Assembly (NCBI RefSeq): GCF_022539315.1
Contig: NC_066315.1
Location: forward strand, 100,669,990-100,733,989
Direction of reading: 5' to 3'
From: Serinus canaria
Lineage: Eukaryota > Chordata > Aves > Passeriformes > Fringillidae
DNA: 64,000 nucleotides
A model generated the notes under the pieces. It was not told the origin of the DNA. It ran no database searches and saw only the letters and a program-made list of their open reading frames with translations. The first letter of the stretch is position 1. Every line of letters starts with the position of its first letter. This document shows positions 62,501 through 64,000 of the stretch, piece after piece. Both the position numbers and the translations under genes were made by a program.

Positions 62501-64000
62501 AAGTATCTAACTCTATGCCAGTCAGCATAATTAAGTATCAGAATAAACTGCCCAAGGAGACAGGAATTTCCATCAGGCAAGCCTTTAAAGAAAAGGTCTG
62601 GCAAACATCTGTCAGGAACTGAGTACAGCTTATTCTACTCTGGAGCAAATGGATGAACTGGATCTGCATGTCTCAACGTTTAATGCATGCCTCACTGGAG
62701 GATGTAGTAACAAGTAAGAATTTTCTCTGTCAACAAAACCATACTAGTGTACTATGATGAGGAACACATTTTTAATCTGTTCAACAGGAACTGTCTCAGA
62801 AGGCTAACAAACAGCAGTCTGGACAATTTCTTGATATCCCATTCCAGCTCTATTGTCTGGTACTGCTACAATCAATGACAAGACACAAAAGGAGACAACA
62901 GAGAGCCATATAATCTAGCAGATGTACTAAGCCCTGGGAGAACAAGCATTTTTTTTCTGCCTATCAAAGATAATTACATACTGAAGCATACTCTGTGTGG
63001 TACTAAATGGTTTTGGGCACTATTGTTGGAGTCTTCCAAGGAGAGAATTAATTCTTACAAACTCCAAATGTGCTTCTCCTTTGTTAGAGATATCCATAGT
63101 TTACTTCCTTAGTTTAGCCATATGAAGTATAAATTCAGATAAATTAAAATTTCATCATGTTCATATGTTACCAAAATATCTCATGCAAATATTAGATGGT
63201 CTAGCTGACATATACACCTTGTATTATTTTTTTATGCTCACCAGATAAGCAACTGAAATAAAAATACATGTACCCTAATGCATACATTATATAAATTCAG
63301 CTTATTAACAGCAATGTTATTTCTAACGGGTTTTTTTGAGTTGTCAAAAGACCTGAACACATAGTTCACATGTGTTCATATAGCTATTGTGTTCACCAAG
63401 CTATTCAGTGGTTGTTAGGACAGCATAATAAGCATTAATGTCTGGACAAATATGAAAGATTATGTCTAATAATCACAACAGTAACTTCACTACATTTCTC
63501 TGTCAACAGCTATAAGTGCACAATTAGAACCATCTAAACACTGTAAAAACTATTAAATGGAAATAAAACCCTGCAAGTGTTTTTTCTTTTATCTTATGCT
63601 AACCATTGGAATAGTCTCATCCACTTAGGTCACTACAGCTTTTATTTTGTGAAGAATGAGGACTTTTTTATGGACTGGTATCCTTTAGCATTACTCACCA
63701 CATGTAAGAGGCAATGTTTTTTATGAACATTATTTCACACTAGGCTGTAGCACTTCCTAACACCAATTACATTAGCTAATGAATGCCTAACATTTTTCAT
63801 ACTTATAATGATTTAAGAACTATAATTTTTAAATTCATAGCTGCAGATGTTTATGCATTGAGAAAAATCCTTATTTGTTTACAGATATTTCCACTACCTT
63901 CTGAAGATATTTCATTAAAATTATCACTGTTGATTTGGCCTGGTCAATCTTTACTTCAGAGCTCTATGTTTCTGTATGTAGTACGGATTTACCTTCATGA
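59512..64000 (-). other. ANKRD12: ANKRD12 intron, running off the right edge
   Basis: 4.5 kb of AT-rich sequence upstream of the first visible exon. I find no exon encoding the expected ANKRD12 N-terminus and no CpG island, so the initiator exon and promoter are outside the window. Only small A runs were seen, for example around 60895-60910. Confidence 0.75.

Noticed and set aside
63980..64000. Possible donor of an upstream ANKRD12 exon at the very right edge (TCATGAAG|GTAAAT on the minus strand)
   Set aside because: The visible exon bases do not encode the expected end of the N-terminal exon (PYGRK in human), and too few bases are present to judge.

Overview
The window is nuclear DNA from a bird. 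It has spliced genes with GT-AG introns, an AT-rich background, one strong CpG island, several truncated CR1 LINE fragments and a solo LTR of the avian ERVL-like type. The LTR resembles ones I know from songbirds, so a passerine is likely, but that part is inference. No tRNA, rRNA, CRISPR or prokaryote-type features were seen.

Two protein-coding genes fill the window, both on the minus strand and arranged in tandem. ANKRD12 (ankyrin repeat domain 12, also ANCO-2), a nuclear co-regulator, occupies about 25.8 kb to the right edge at 64.0 kb. Ten coding exons are visible and splice in frame into 2002 residues plus a stop. The initiator exon and promoter lie beyond the right edge. TWSG1 (twisted gastrulation), a secreted BMP/chordin-binding protein, occupies about 0.46 to 23.9 kb. 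Its four coding exons give exactly 223 residues plus a stop, and its promoter and probable non-coding first exon lie in the CpG island at 22.8-24.3 kb. The same neighbour pair, ANKRD12 followed by TWSG1 on one strand, is known on human chromosome 18p11.

Layout from left to right: TWSG1 poly(A) site and 3' UTR (0.46-2.8 kb); TWSG1 coding exons at 2.8, 10.5, 14.4 and 21.5 kb; CpG island; a short intergenic gap (24.0-25.8 kb); ANKRD12 3' UTR and four small C-terminal exons (26.9, 27.4, 30.0 and 32.1 kb); the 4.7-kb giant lysine/glutamate-rich exon (38.3-43.0 kb); ankyrin-repeat exons (45.4, 47.1 and 50.5 kb); two N-terminal exons (51.7 and 59.4 kb); then intron to the right edge. Repeats sit in introns: four CR1 fragments, one solo LTR and several A/C-rich or AT/CA simple repeats.

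No new biological system was found. The observations most worth a second look are the very short ANKRD12-TWSG1 gap, the apparent absence of a 23-residue ANKRD12 exon that I recall in human, a possible overlapping upstream ORF in TWSG1, and an LTR with an intact-looking core inside an ANKRD12 intron in antisense. Exon boundaries were placed by eye from splice sites, reading phase and similarity to remembered protein families. UTR ends and the TWSG1 first exon are less certain.
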